Below are positions 53,767 through 62,610 of a stretch of 64,000 bases of DNA, piece after piece; within the stretch, counting starts at the first letter, position 1; every line of letters begins with the position of its first letter. Source of the stretch: Hymenobacter sp. APR13 (GTDB taxonomy: Bacteria > Bacteroidota > Bacteroidia > Cytophagales > Hymenobacteraceae); NCBI RefSeq assembly GCF_000737515.1, contig NZ_CP006587.1, positions 992,001 through 1,056,000 of the forward strand, read 5' to 3'. The translations under genes and the position numbers were made by a program. Under the pieces are notes generated by a model. The model was not told the origin of the DNA. It was given only the letters and a program-made list of their open reading frames with translations, and searched no databases.

Positions 53767-55722
53767 TTACTTGCCGCGCTTCCAGCGGTAGTAGGCGCGG
53801 TACCAGAACGAGGTCTTCTTGCGCAGCGTGGCCGTGGTTTCTTCCGGAAATATGTTCACCCGAAACACCTGCATCCGGTCGTCTTCGAGGTGCAGGCCGC
53901 CGGTGTCGGTGGCTACGCCGAAGGCGAAGCCGGCCGCCTGCACCTGGGCTTTGGTTTCGGGCGTGAGGGCGCCGTAGGGGTAGGCAAAGGACACGATGCG
54001 CGTGGCCAGGGCCTGCTCCAGGGCCGTTTTGCTGTCCTGGATTTCCCGGGCAGCCTCGGCGGCGGGCAGCTCCGGCAGGCGGGCATGGCGCATGGTATGG
54101 GCCCCGATTTCCCAGCCGGCGGCCACAAACGCCAGCTTCTGCGCTTCGTCCATGATGTCGGAGCGCGGCTCGGTGGGGTCGGCGTCCACGTCCCAGTAGT
54201 TGTAGCGGATGGCGGGGTCGCCGAGCAGGTAGAGCACGCCGCGGTAGCCGTACTGCTGCATCAGGGGCAGCAGGTTGGTGTAGTTGTCGAGGTAGCCGTC
54301 GTCGAAGGTGAGGATGAGCGGGCGGGCCGGGAAGTCGGCCAGGGGCCGCTCGCCGTTGGCAAAGGCCAGGTAGTCGAGGAAGGTGATGGGCGTGAACTGC
54401 TGCTGCCGGAAAAAGCGCAGGTGCTCCTCAAACCGGTCTTTCGTGACGAAGATGCGGTGCTTGGTTTGCAGCGGCTCCGTCGGGATTTTGTGGTACATAA
54501 GCACCGGCAGGAAGCCCGGCAGCCGCTTTTTCATGATGGCCGAACGGTACACCGTCAGGACCTCGGCGCTGATGCGGGCCAGACTGAACTCAGTGCGCAC
54601 GCGCTGCTGCAGGGTGGCCGGCACCGCCGCCGGGGCCGCCAGAAACGCCCGCACCTGCGCCAGCAGCGCCGGGTAGTCTACGTGCGAGCTGGTGCCGACC
54701 TGCGCCGAGATGTCGCCGAAGTTGGAGGCGGCGGCCGTGGGGTAGCTGGCTTCCGTCACGATGCCTTCGCAGGTGGCTTCGCCCAGCGCCAGCACCGGCA
54801 CGCCCGCGCCCAGCGCCTCAATGGCCACCCGCCCCGCCCCTATCACCAGCGTGGAGCGGCGCAGCCAGCCCGGCACATCATCAGTGAAGCCTACCACCTC
54901 CACCCGTTCGCCAAACTGCTGTTGCAGCGCCACCAGGGCCGTTTTGCCGGCTTCGGGCAGATGCTCCAGCTCGCCGCCCACCAGCGCCAGCCGCAGCCCG
55001 GCAAACCCGGTGAGCAGCGCCGGAAACACCTGCTGCAGCAGGGCCGCCGCCCGCTCGCCCTTGCCGCCGTTGAAGCGCCCGATGAAGGAGAGCCTGAGGT
55101 TGTCCGCAGTTGAGGCCTCATCCCCCCGGCCCCCTTCTCCCGTGGAGAAGGGGGAGCCTGACGGCTTTTTAGAATTATCATCTATGGCTAGTTCCCCCTC
55201 TCCACGGGAGAGGGGGCTAGGGGATGAGGCCACCGGTAGAGCTGATCCAGGAAAATCCACTCCGTTGGGCAGCTGCACGATTTTCTCGGGGCGCATTTTC
55301 ACTTCCTCGATGAGGTGCTGACGCAGGTTTTCGCAGATGGCAATGACTTTGTCGCCGTAGATGTCGAAGAGGCTGGTGCTGGTGTGCAGGTGCTGGCGGC
55401 CGTGCACGGTGCTCACCAGCGGCACCTTCAGGCCCCGCAGCGCGAAATAGGCCACCCAGCTGGCAGCGCGCGAGTGGGCGTGCACCACCTCAATCTGCTG
55501 CTGCTGCACCAGCTGCCGAATGCGCCGGATGTTGCGCAGCCGCTGCGGGTGCCGCCGGTTGCTGATGGGCAGCTGCTCGACGTGCGCGGCCGTGGGCAGC
55601 GTGGCCGCGTCCGACAGCAGCCAGACCTCGTGGCCCTGGGCGCGGTGCGCCTCGGCCAAGTGCACGGCGTAGCTCACCGAACCGGCGAAGAAGTTGGCGG
55701 ACAGCAAGTGCAGAATACGCAT
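53767..55722 (-). CDS. fused glycosyltransferase family 4 and polysaccharide deacetylase
   Basis: A 651-residue two-domain protein. Residues 1-370 are a GT4 transferase: MRILHLLSANFFAGSVSYAV, VVHAHSRAASWVAY, VQLPNGVDF, LRLSFIGRFNGGKG and a VIGAGRVAIEALGAGVPVLA donor site. Residues about 395-651 are a NodB-type deacetylase: PVLMYHKIP, LTFDDGYLDNYTNLL with the metal Asp, and HTMRHARLP with metal His residues. Between PNGVDF and the SFIGRF strand, about 40 residues (SSPSPLSRGEGE ... FSTGEGGRGDEA) are encoded by an inserted palindromic repeat, in frame. Probably makes and trims a surface glycan. Confidence 0.9.
   Translation of the reverse strand: MRILHLLSANFFAGSVSYAVHLAEAHRAQGHEVWLLSDAATLPTAAHVEQLPISNRRHPQRLRNIRRIRQLVQQQQIEVVHAHSRAASWVAYFALRGLKVPLVSTVHGRQHLHTSTSLFDIYGDKVIAICENLRQHLIEEVKMRPEKIVQLPNGVDFPGSALPVASSPSPLSRGEGELAIDDNSKKPSGSPFSTGEGGRGDEASTADNLRLSFIGRFNGGKGERAAALLQQVFPALLTGFAGLRLALVGGELEHLPEAGKTALVALQQQFGERVEVVGFTDDVPGWLRRSTLVIGAGRVAIEALGAGVPVLALGEATCEGIVTEASYPTAAASNFGDISAQVGTSSHVDYPALLAQVRAFLAAPAAVPATLQQRVRTEFSLARISAEVLTVYRSAIMKKRLPGFLPVLMYHKIPTEPLQTKHRIFVTKDRFEEHLRFFRQQQFTPITFLDYLAFANGERPLADFPARPLILTFDDGYLDNYTNLLPLMQQYGYRGVLYLLGDPAIRYNYWDVDADPTEPRSDIMDEAQKLAFVAAGWEIGAHTMRHARLPELPAAEAAREIQDSKTALEQALATRIVSFAYPYGALTPETKAQVQAAGFAFGVATDTGGLHLEDDRMQVFRVNIFPEETTATLRKKTSFWYRAYYRWKRGK
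55113..55231. repeat. palindromic repeat element inserted in frame in the GT4 domain
   Basis: The left arm (from 55113, GGCCTCATCC ... CCCTTCTCCCGTGGAGAAGG) and the right arm (to 55231) are inverted near-copies, each with its own inner palindrome centred on CCCGTGGAG. A less GC-rich 30-nt linker separates them. The whole is a multiple of three with no stop in the host frame. Confidence 0.85.
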
Positions 55723-55862
55723 AGGAAACGAGGCAGACAGGTGAGCGGGCAAAGGTACGAAGCCCCGCAGGGGCCTAGCGGGCCGGCGCGGGCTTCACCA
55801 AAACCGCGGAACCGAAAAAGCCGGATTTGCGAACAGCGGAGCCCGTTTCTGCCGCGCCAATT

Positions 55863-55888
55863 GGCCGCAAAACCCGTAGCTTGCGGCC
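55863..55888. repeat. GGCCGCAA/TTGCGGCC hairpin upstream of the AAA+ gene
   Basis: Eight-base perfect arms with a 10-nt loop lie 20 nt before the ATG of the TPR-AAA+ gene. It could be a leader hairpin or regulator site; no clear -7 element is seen. Confidence 0.5.
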
Positions 55889-55907
55889 TCTCTTTATCGT
55901 GTAGATT

Positions 55908-57284
55908 ATGGCCGCCTTACCCAATCCATCCGACTTACAACCCCTACTCGACGCCCTGCAGTTTTCGCCCGAAAACGTGCCCCTACGCCGCCACGTAGCC
56001 AACCTGCTGCGCCAGATGGGCCGCTTTGCCGAAGCCGAAGACCACTACCGCCTCGGCCTGCGCCAGGCCCCCGACGACGTGGAGCTGCAGCTGGGGCTGG
56101 CCGAAACCTACGCGGCCCTGCTGAAAACCTCGGCCGCGCTGGTGGTGCTGGAAGAAGTGCTGCGCGCCCACCCCGACCACGCCCGCGCCCACCTGCTGCA
56201 CGCCCGGGTGCTGGCCCGCGCCGGCGGTCCGCCCGACGAAGCCCGCGCCGCCTACCAGCAGGCCCTGCAGCTGGACGGCAGCCTGCGCGACCAAGACCTC
56301 GACGAGCAGCTGGGCCTACGCCCGGCGGCCCGCCCTGCCGGGGGCGGCCCCGCAGCCGACTACAACGCCACCCACGTTTCAGACCAGGGCCTGGATGAAA
56401 AGGCGCTGTTTGCGGGCCTGGAGAAGCCGAAAATCACGTTTCAGGATGTGGGCGGCATGGACGCAGTGAAGGAGGAAATTGGGATGAAGATGATTCAGCC
56501 GCTGCTGCATCCCGACTTGTACAAAGCCTACGGCAAAGCGGCCGGGGGCGGACTGCTGCTGTACGGCCCGCCCGGCTGCGGCAAAACCTACCTGGCCCGT
56601 GCCACGGCCGGCGAGGTGAAGGCCTCGTTTATCCACGTGGGCATCAACGACATTCTGGACATGTGGATGGGCCAGAGCGAGAAGAAGCTGCACGACTTGT
56701 TCGAGCTGGCCCGCGTGCAGGCGCCCTGCGTGCTGTTTTTCGACGAGGTGGATGCCCTGGCCGCCAACCGCCACGACCTGCGCCAGAGCGCCGGCCGCAC
56801 CCTCATCAACCAGTTTCTGGAGGAGCTGGACGGGGCCCGCAGCTCCAACGACGGCGTGCTCATCCTGGCCGCCACCAACGCCCCCTGGCAGCTCGACCCC
56901 GCCTTCCGCCGTCCCGGCCGCTTCGACCGGATTGTGCTGGTGACCCCGCCCGACGAGCCCGCCCGCGTAGCCATCCTGGAAGTGCTGCTGCGCAACAAGC
57001 CCGTGGCCGCCGACCTGCGCCTGCCTGCCCTGGCCGCCCAAACCGCCGGCCTCTCCGGCGCCGACCTGCAGGCCGTGGTGGACACGGCCGTGGAGGCCTG
57101 TTTGCGCGAGTCGATGAAGGCGGGCCAGGTGCGGCCGGTGCAGCAGAGCCACCTGCTGGCCGCCGCCAAGCAGGTGCGCCCCAGCACCAAGGAGTGGTTT
57201 GCCACGGCCAAAAACTACGCCCTCTACTCCAACGAAGGCGGCACCTACGACGACATCCTGACTTATCTGGGCATCAAAAAATAG
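55908..57284 (+). CDS. TPR-AAA+ ATPase (VCP/FtsH-like classic AAA)
   Basis: A 458-residue ATPase. The N-terminal TPR-like helices occupy residues 10-125 (NLLRQMGRFAEAEDHYRLGL, AYQQALQLD). The AAA module covers about 173-410: Walker A GPPGCGKT (220-227), pore loop MWMGQSEKK with an aromatic Trp253, Walker B LFFDEVDAL, sensor AATNAPW, and arginine fingers in RRPGRFDR. It is a classic-clade, substrate-threading type AAA with no protease domain. It leads a same-strand cluster with three TPR-membrane proteins (next gap 7 nt), so it probably acts on or with them at the membrane. No named family is recognised. Confidence 0.9.
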   Translation: MAALPNPSDLQPLLDALQFSPENVPLRRHVANLLRQMGRFAEAEDHYRLGLRQAPDDVELQLGLAETYAALLKTSAALVVLEEVLRAHPDHARAHLLHARVLARAGGPPDEARAAYQQALQLDGSLRDQDLDEQLGLRPAARPAGGGPAADYNATHVSDQGLDEKALFAGLEKPKITFQDVGGMDAVKEEIGMKMIQPLLHPDLYKAYGKAAGGGLLLYGPPGCGKTYLARATAGEVKASFIHVGINDILDMWMGQSEKKLHDLFELARVQAPCVLFFDEVDALAANRHDLRQSAGRTLINQFLEELDGARSSNDGVLILAATNAPWQLDPAFRRPGRFDRIVLVTPPDEPARVAILEVLLRNKPVAADLRLPALAAQTAGLSGADLQAVVDTAVEACLRESMKAGQVRPVQQSHLLAAAKQVRPSTKEWFATAKNYALYSNEGGTYDDILTYLGIKK

Positions 57285-57291
57285 CTTTGCC

Positions 57292-58557
57292 ATGATGCCC
57301 GGAACCCCGGCCGCGCGGTGGCAGGACGCGGTGCAGAACCTGCTGGATATACACCGGCCGGAGCAGGCCGAACGGCTGGTTCGGCAGCAGCTGGCGCTCA
57401 ATCCGCAGGATGTGTTTGCGCACATCCTGCTCAGCTTTGCGCTATACCAGCAGAGTCGGCTGGAAGGAGCGCGGGAAGTGGCTCAGCAGGCGCTGGCCCT
57501 GAACCCAACCGCCAGTGAGGCATTTTATGTGCTGTTTCTGGTGGAAGACCAAGCCGGACAGGCGCCTGCCCGGGCCGGGGCGTTGCGGGAAGCCCTCCGC
57601 CTGCAGCCCTTCAACCCCAAATACCTGGCGGCCCAGGCTCAGCTTCACTTACACCAAAACCAGCCGGCCGCGGCGCAGCAGACGGCGGCGCGGGGCCTGG
57701 CCAATTACCCTAGTCACGCCGGCTGCCTGATAGCGCTGGCGAATGCGCTGCACGAACAGCAGCGCTGGCCAGACCTGGCGCCGGTGCTGCAGCAGCTGGT
57801 GGCGGCTCATCCTACTATGCCGAAAGCGCACCAGCTGCTGGGCCGCGAGGCGATGCGGCTGCAGTACTATGCAGCCGCCCAAACGCATTTTCAGGAAGTG
57901 TTGCGCCTGGCTCCCACCGATGCCACGGCCCTGCACGGAGCCAGTCAGGCAATCCGCCGCCAGCTCTGGATTGGCCGGGCGGCCGTGTGGCTGGATAATT
58001 ATCTGACCTTCATTTCGGAAGGCACCAAACAAGGCAAGCTGAGAGCTTGGGGGCATTTCCTGCTGATTCTGATTCCGCTGAGCCTGCTGTGCATCCCCAT
58101 CCTGCTTTTCATGGGGTTTGAGGCCGTGTACTGGCGCCTGCACCCGCAGGTGCGGCGCCTGCGTAACCGCCCCGACCAGGCCCTTCCGTACGCGCAGCAA
58201 ACATTCTGGCGGTATGGGCCGGTAGCGGCCTTTACGCTGTTGCTGCTGGCCTGGCTTACGGGCATATTCTGGCTGCTGGTGTGGCTGGGCGTGCCGGAAA
58301 GCAGCCTGGGGCCAGGCCTCACGGGCGGGCTTACTACGGTGGCTATGGCTATTTGGGCCGCTTTCAAACACGCCTCCGAGCAGCCGTTGCCTGAAAAGTC
58401 GCCCTTGGGAAAGGTGCTGGCCGCCGCGCTGGCGCTGGCACTCAGTATTACGTGCGCAAGCTGGTCGGCAACCTGGCCCTATGGGCCGCTGGGAATACTG
58501 GGGCTCACTAGCTGGGCCGGGTTTATCGTCTTTCGCCGGGCGCGGGCAGCAGCGTAG
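57292..58557 (+). CDS. TPR-membrane protein, first of three
   Basis: A 421-residue protein. The cytosolic N-terminal half has about six TPR-like repeats (ERLVRQQLALNPQDVFAHIL, REVAQQALALNPTASEAFYV, ALREALRLQPFNPKYLAAQA, FQEVLRLAPTDATALHGAS). The C-terminal half has about five membrane helices (from GHFLLILIPLSLLCIPILLF at about residue 255). No signal peptide. It starts 7 nt after the AAA+ gene. Likely a membrane adaptor for the ATPase; function inferred from context. Confidence 0.85.
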   Translation: MMPGTPAARWQDAVQNLLDIHRPEQAERLVRQQLALNPQDVFAHILLSFALYQQSRLEGAREVAQQALALNPTASEAFYVLFLVEDQAGQAPARAGALREALRLQPFNPKYLAAQAQLHLHQNQPAAAQQTAARGLANYPSHAGCLIALANALHEQQRWPDLAPVLQQLVAAHPTMPKAHQLLGREAMRLQYYAAAQTHFQEVLRLAPTDATALHGASQAIRRQLWIGRAAVWLDNYLTFISEGTKQGKLRAWGHFLLILIPLSLLCIPILLFMGFEAVYWRLHPQVRRLRNRPDQALPYAQQTFWRYGPVAAFTLLLLAWLTGIFWLLVWLGVPESSLGPGLTGGLTTVAMAIWAAFKHASEQPLPEKSPLGKVLAAALALALSITCASWSATWPYGPLGILGLTSWAGFIVFRRARAAA

Positions 58558-58593
58558 TAGCCGCCGCTTTTTGCTTTTTCTATCACGTGTTCC

Positions 58594-59850
58594 ATGGATA
58601 ACCCTCAGCCGCGCCGGATTCAGGTTTTGCTGCGCCAGCTACGCCCCGACCTAGCCAAAACGGAAGCCCGGCGGCAGCTGGCCCGGTTTCCGGAGTCCAG
58701 CCAGCTGCAGGCGCTGCTGGGGCTTAGCCTGATTCGCCAGCACAAACCGGCCGAAAGCCAGCCCCCCGCCGAGCGGGCCGTGGCCCTGGACGCGCAGAAC
58801 GACTTTGCCTTCTACGTGCTCAGCATCGCCTGCCTGCAGAATGGGCAACTGCCGCAGGCCGCTCTGCATATTGCTACGGCCCTGCAGCTGCAGCCCACCG
58901 TGCCCGACTACCATTTCCTGCAGGGCTCCGTGGCTTTCGCCGAAGGCCATACGGAAGCCGCCCTGGCTGCCGCCGACCGGGGTCTGTGGCTGCATCCGCA
59001 GCACGTGCAATGCCTCAACCTCCGGGCGCGGGCCCTGTCCAGGCTGGGTGGCGGGGCCGACTGGCAGCCGGGGTACCAGCAGGCGCTGCGCGAGGCACCT
59101 CTGTTTGCGCCTACGCACGTCAACCTAGGCTTCAGCCACCTGGAGCACGCCCAGTTTCAGCAGGCCGAAGCGCATTTTCTGCAGGCCCTGGCCCTCGACC
59201 CCACTTCGCAGGAGGCCCGGGCGGGCGTGGTATCCACGGCCGTTTCCCGCGCGGGCTTAGCTCCCCAGCCCAAGCCCCCCAAACCGTGGTTTGTTGAAAA
59301 CAAACGGGCCGGTTTTTTCCTGATTGCCCCTTTTGTATTGATGTTTCTGGTGGTGCTTTATGCCGCACTGGAAGATGTGGAAGCTGCCACCCTGCGGCAG
59401 TATGCGCTACCAGTGCTGGCCGGGGCAGTGCTGCTGTTTCTCTCGCCGGTGTGGCTGATTGCCAGCTTCAAAACCCTGCACCTTAGCTGGCAGCTGCTGC
59501 GGCCCGCTACCCGCCACATTCTGCCGCCTCCCCACGGCCGACAGTTGGCCGTGGAGGCCGGGGCCATCCTGGCGTTCTACCTTACCCTGGCGGCCCTGCT
59601 GCTACCGGGCACCGCAGGCGGGGGCGGGATGCTGCTTGTCCTGAGCTTGACGGCGGTGGCCGTGGGCCAGCAAACCCTCAGCACCGTGCCGGGCCGCCGG
59701 GTGGGCTACCTTTACGCCGCTGGGCTGCTGCTGCTGGCCGTGGTGCTGGGCGCCTTGCATCCCGCGTACGGCCTGAGCTGGCGGGCCCTGATGCTGTATT
59801 TCAACCTCGGAACCTGGCTCTATCTGCTGGCCTTTTCTTATCTCGATTAA
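58594..59850 (+). CDS. TPR-membrane protein, second of three
   Basis: A 418-residue paralogue of the next gene. The TPR half (about residues 1-215) contains FAFYVLSIACLQNGQLPQAA and HVQCLNLRARALSRLG, which the third protein repeats with few changes. About six C-terminal helices follow (FFLIAPFVLMFLVVLYAAL, VLAGAVLLFLSPVWLIASF, later LLLAVVLGAL). A NPQPRRIQVLLRQLRPDLAK N-terminus replaces a signal peptide. Same operon-like cluster. Confidence 0.85.
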   Translation: MDNPQPRRIQVLLRQLRPDLAKTEARRQLARFPESSQLQALLGLSLIRQHKPAESQPPAERAVALDAQNDFAFYVLSIACLQNGQLPQAALHIATALQLQPTVPDYHFLQGSVAFAEGHTEAALAAADRGLWLHPQHVQCLNLRARALSRLGGGADWQPGYQQALREAPLFAPTHVNLGFSHLEHAQFQQAEAHFLQALALDPTSQEARAGVVSTAVSRAGLAPQPKPPKPWFVENKRAGFFLIAPFVLMFLVVLYAALEDVEAATLRQYALPVLAGAVLLFLSPVWLIASFKTLHLSWQLLRPATRHILPPPHGRQLAVEAGAILAFYLTLAALLLPGTAGGGGMLLVLSLTAVAVGQQTLSTVPGRRVGYLYAAGLLLLAVVLGALHPAYGLSWRALMLYFNLGTWLYLLAFSYLD

Positions 59851-59868
59851 CCGCTCTTGCCTCTATTC

Positions 59869-61071
59869 ATGGATTCCTATCAGTCGATCAGCCGCGTACA
59901 GTTACTGCTGCAGCACAAGCGCCCCCAGGAGGCCGAGCAGGAAGCCCGCCGCCAGCTCCGCGACAACCCCGACAACAGCTTTCTGCACTGCCTGCTGGCG
60001 TTGGCGTTGATGGAGCTGACTCAATTGACCGAGGCCCAGGTCGAAGCCGAGCAGGCCATCTACCTCGACCCCGAAAGCAGCTTTGCCTTCTACGTGCTGA
60101 GCGCCGCCCTGCAGCGCCAGCATGAGTTGCCGGCGGCGCTGGAAGCCATTGAGCAGGCCCTGGCCCTCGACCCCGAAGATGCCGACTACCAGCACGTGCT
60201 GGGCCAGTTGCGGTTTCAGCAGGGGCAGCTGCACGCCGCGTTGCGCGCAGCCGAAACCGGTTTGCAGGTCGACCCCACCCACGTCGACTGCCTGGGTCTG
60301 CGGGCGCGCTGCCTGGCCCGCCTCGGCCGCCGCGACGAAGCCTCCGCCGACCTCGACGAAGCCCTGCGCCACAGCCCCACCGATGCCGGCACCCACGCCG
60401 ACCTGGGCTGGGTGGCCCTGGAGCGCGGCCGCGCCAAGCAGGCCGCCGGCCACTTCCGCGAAGCCCTGCGCCTCAACCCCACCTCCGACTACGCCCGCGA
60501 AGGCCTGGTATCGGCCCTAAAAGCGCGTTTCTGGCTCTACAATGGCTTCTACCGCTTCATGGTCTGGACCCAGACGCTGAGCCCGGGCACCCGGCAGGGC
60601 CTGTTTATCGGACTTTTTCTGCTCTCGCGGGTAGTACCGGGGCTACTGCCGCTATACCTCGTGCTGGTGTACATGAGCTGGTTTGCCGAGCCCCTGTTCA
60701 ACTCGCTGCTGCGCTTCAACCGCTACGGCCGCTTTGCCCTCAGCGAAGCCGACACGCGCTATTCCAACCAGTTTCTGGCCTTGCTGCTGAGTGCCCTGGC
60801 CCTGCTGGGCGCGGGCCGTTACGGCCACCTCAGCCCGCTGACTACGGCCGGCATTGTGGGGCTGGGGCTGCTGTTTCCGCTGGTGGGCACGCAGCGGCAG
60901 TGGCACCCAAAACGGCGGCAGCAGTCGAAGTGGTTTGGCTGGGGCCTGGCGGCCGTGGGCGTACTGGCCATCTGCTTTGATGTGCTGGCGCTGCCGGGTG
61001 AGGGTCCGCTGTTCCTGACGTTTCTGGGCGGCACGCTGGTGTACGTGTGGGTGATGGGCCTGCGTAGCTAG
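59869..61071 (+). CDS. TPR-membrane protein, third of three
   Basis: A 400-residue protein starting MDSYQSISRVQLLLQHKRPQ (ATG 59869 preferred over TTG 59857). TPR repeats to about residue 210 include EQALALDPEDADYQHVLGQL and HVDCLGLRARCLARLGRRDE. An amphipathic segment (LYNGFYRFMVWTQTL) precedes five or so helices (GLFIGLFLLSRVVPGLLPLY, FGWGLAAVGVLAICFDVLAL). It closes the AAA+ cluster; repeats follow. Confidence 0.85.
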   Translation: MDSYQSISRVQLLLQHKRPQEAEQEARRQLRDNPDNSFLHCLLALALMELTQLTEAQVEAEQAIYLDPESSFAFYVLSAALQRQHELPAALEAIEQALALDPEDADYQHVLGQLRFQQGQLHAALRAAETGLQVDPTHVDCLGLRARCLARLGRRDEASADLDEALRHSPTDAGTHADLGWVALERGRAKQAAGHFREALRLNPTSDYAREGLVSALKARFWLYNGFYRFMVWTQTLSPGTRQGLFIGLFLLSRVVPGLLPLYLVLVYMSWFAEPLFNSLLRFNRYGRFALSEADTRYSNQFLALLLSALALLGAGRYGHLSPLTTAGIVGLGLLFPLVGTQRQWHPKRRQQSKWFGWGLAAVGVLAICFDVLALPGEGPLFLTFLGGTLVYVWVMGLRS

Positions 61072-61144
61072 ATTTTGCAACAGCCAGGGAAAAGAACGTC
61101 ATGCTGAGCTTGCCGAAGCATCTCTACCGCTTCGTTGCCCGGTT

Positions 61145-61300
61145 GTAGAGACGCGACACTTCGCGTCTCGTGGTCCGCGCCATTAGGTCCATTCGGATGG
61201 CCCAACGTCAGCAACGACGAGACGCGAAGTGTCGCGTCTCTACAACCGTTCGGACAGCCCAACATCAGCAACGACGAGACGCGAAGTGTCGCGTCTCTAC
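61145..61300. repeat. three copies of a GTAGAGACGCG...GCGTCTCGT palindromic unit
   Basis: Copy A (61145-61171) is inverted relative to copies B (61217-61243) and C (61274-61300); all three are identical over 27 nt. B and C are also part of a 57-bp direct repeat including TTCGGAnnGCCCAACnTCAGC. An AACGTCATGCTGAGC word at 61098 joins it to another family. Confidence 0.9.
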
Positions 61301-61313
61301 ACAGTGCCGGATA

Positions 61314-62519
61314 CTACCCGTTTGCCCGGCCCAGCACGTTGTCCAGGTACTTCTGGGCTGAGCCGGTATTGAGCAGCAGGATCTGCTCCTCGGGCCGGAT
61401 CTGGCCAGTGTGCAGCAGGTGCAGAGCCGCACTCCAGAGCGCCCCGCCCTCCGGGGCCACGAACAGGCCTTCCAGGTGACTTAGCTCGCGCATGCCCGCC
61501 AGCATCTGCTCGTCGGTGATGGGCAGGGCCAGACCGTGGGACTCATCCAGCACATCCAGCATGAGCGGTTCGCCCAGGGGGCGGGGCACGGCCAAGCCGT
61601 TGGCAATGGAGGGCTGGCCCACGTAGGCGTGGCAGTTGGGCTGGCGGCCGGCGCGGGTTTCCACCAACGGGCAGCAGCTGGCGGCCTGCACGGCTATCAT
61701 CCGGGGCAGCCTGGCGTGGCGTGGCAGCCAGCCCAGCTCATGCATTTCGCGCAGGGCCTTCCAGATGCCGATGAGGCCGGTGCCACCCCCGGCCGGGTAC
61801 AGCAGCACATCGGGCAACGACCAACTGAGCTGTTCGGCCAGCTCGTAGCCCATAGTTTTCTTGCCTTCGAGGCGGTAGGGCTCCTTGAGGGTGGATACGT
61901 CGAGCAGCTCGCCAGCGGCGTTCAGTTCGCGCACCCGGGCGGCGCAGTCGTTGATGAGGCCGTCCACGAGGTGCACCTCGGCGCCGTACCAGTAGCATTC
62001 CTCCTTGAAGGCCGTGGGCGTGTGGCGGGGCATCACCACCACGCAGCGCAGGCCGGCCCGGGCGCAGTAGGCGGCCAGGGCCACGCCCGCGTTGCCGGCC
62101 GTGGGGATGATGCAGCCGGTTACGCCCAACTCTTTGGCTTTGGAAACCGCCATACTCAGGCCCCGGGCCTTGAACGAACCGGTCGGGTTCTGGCCTTCGT
62201 CCTTGAGCAGCAGGCTGCGCAGGCCGTGGCGGGCGGCCAGGCGGGGCAGCGGCAGCAGCGGCGTCCAGCCCTCGCCCAGCGTCACTAGGTTGGCGTCGTC
62301 GAGCAGGGGCAGCAAAGCCCGGTAGCGCCACATGGAGTTATCGGCCGGGTTGATGACGTCGGCGGGGGTGAGCGGGGCGGTGAGGTCATAGCGGGCCAGC
62401 AGCGGCTGGCCGCAGCAGGCCGATACGCGCTGCAGCGCGAAGGCGTCGTGGGGGGTGTGGCAGGCGGCGCAGTGCAGCACCTGCAAACGGGAGTGGGTGG
62501 TGGTCTCGAGGGTGGTCAT
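61314..62519 (-). CDS. thrC: threonine synthase
   Basis: PLP enzyme converting O-phosphohomoserine to threonine. The 401-residue protein has an N-terminal zinc-ribbon-like part (CAACHTPH, SACCGQ), then VTLGEGWTPLLPLPRL, the Schiff-base Lys117 in NPTGSFKARGLSMAV, TAGNAGVALAAYCARAGL, and VLLYPAGGGTGLIGIWKAL. The start MTTLETTTHS at 62519 is chosen because the longer frame to 62729 is translated repeat DNA. Next to a LysR regulator on the same strand. Confidence 0.93.
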   Translation of the reverse strand: MTTLETTTHSRLQVLHCAACHTPHDAFALQRVSACCGQPLLARYDLTAPLTPADVINPADNSMWRYRALLPLLDDANLVTLGEGWTPLLPLPRLAARHGLRSLLLKDEGQNPTGSFKARGLSMAVSKAKELGVTGCIIPTAGNAGVALAAYCARAGLRCVVVMPRHTPTAFKEECYWYGAEVHLVDGLINDCAARVRELNAAGELLDVSTLKEPYRLEGKKTMGYELAEQLSWSLPDVLLYPAGGGTGLIGIWKALREMHELGWLPRHARLPRMIAVQAASCCPLVETRAGRQPNCHAYVGQPSIANGLAVPRPLGEPLMLDVLDESHGLALPITDEQMLAGMRELSHLEGLFVAPEGGALWSAALHLLHTGQIRPEEQILLLNTGSAQKYLDNVLGRANG

Positions 62520-62535
62520 AGCAGGGAGTTGAACG

Positions 62536-62567
62536 CAAAGCTCCCGCCGCCCTATGCCCAAACCAAA
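62536..62567 (-). promoter_or_regulatory. possible thrC promoter
   Basis: The minus strand has TTTG (62564-62567), 20 nt, then GAGCTTTG (62536-62543). The TTTG parts fit; the TA of the -7 element is missing. Confidence 0.35.
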
Positions 62568-62610
62568 CGCCTTCTTGGAATAGCCTATGCCTGTTTGGAA
62601 TGACGAACGA

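Noticed and set aside
61145..61300. Possible small CRISPR array (three identical 27-nt units)
   Set aside because: One unit is inverted, the spacers are unequal and partly repeated, and no cas gene is present. It is a palindromic repeat cluster.
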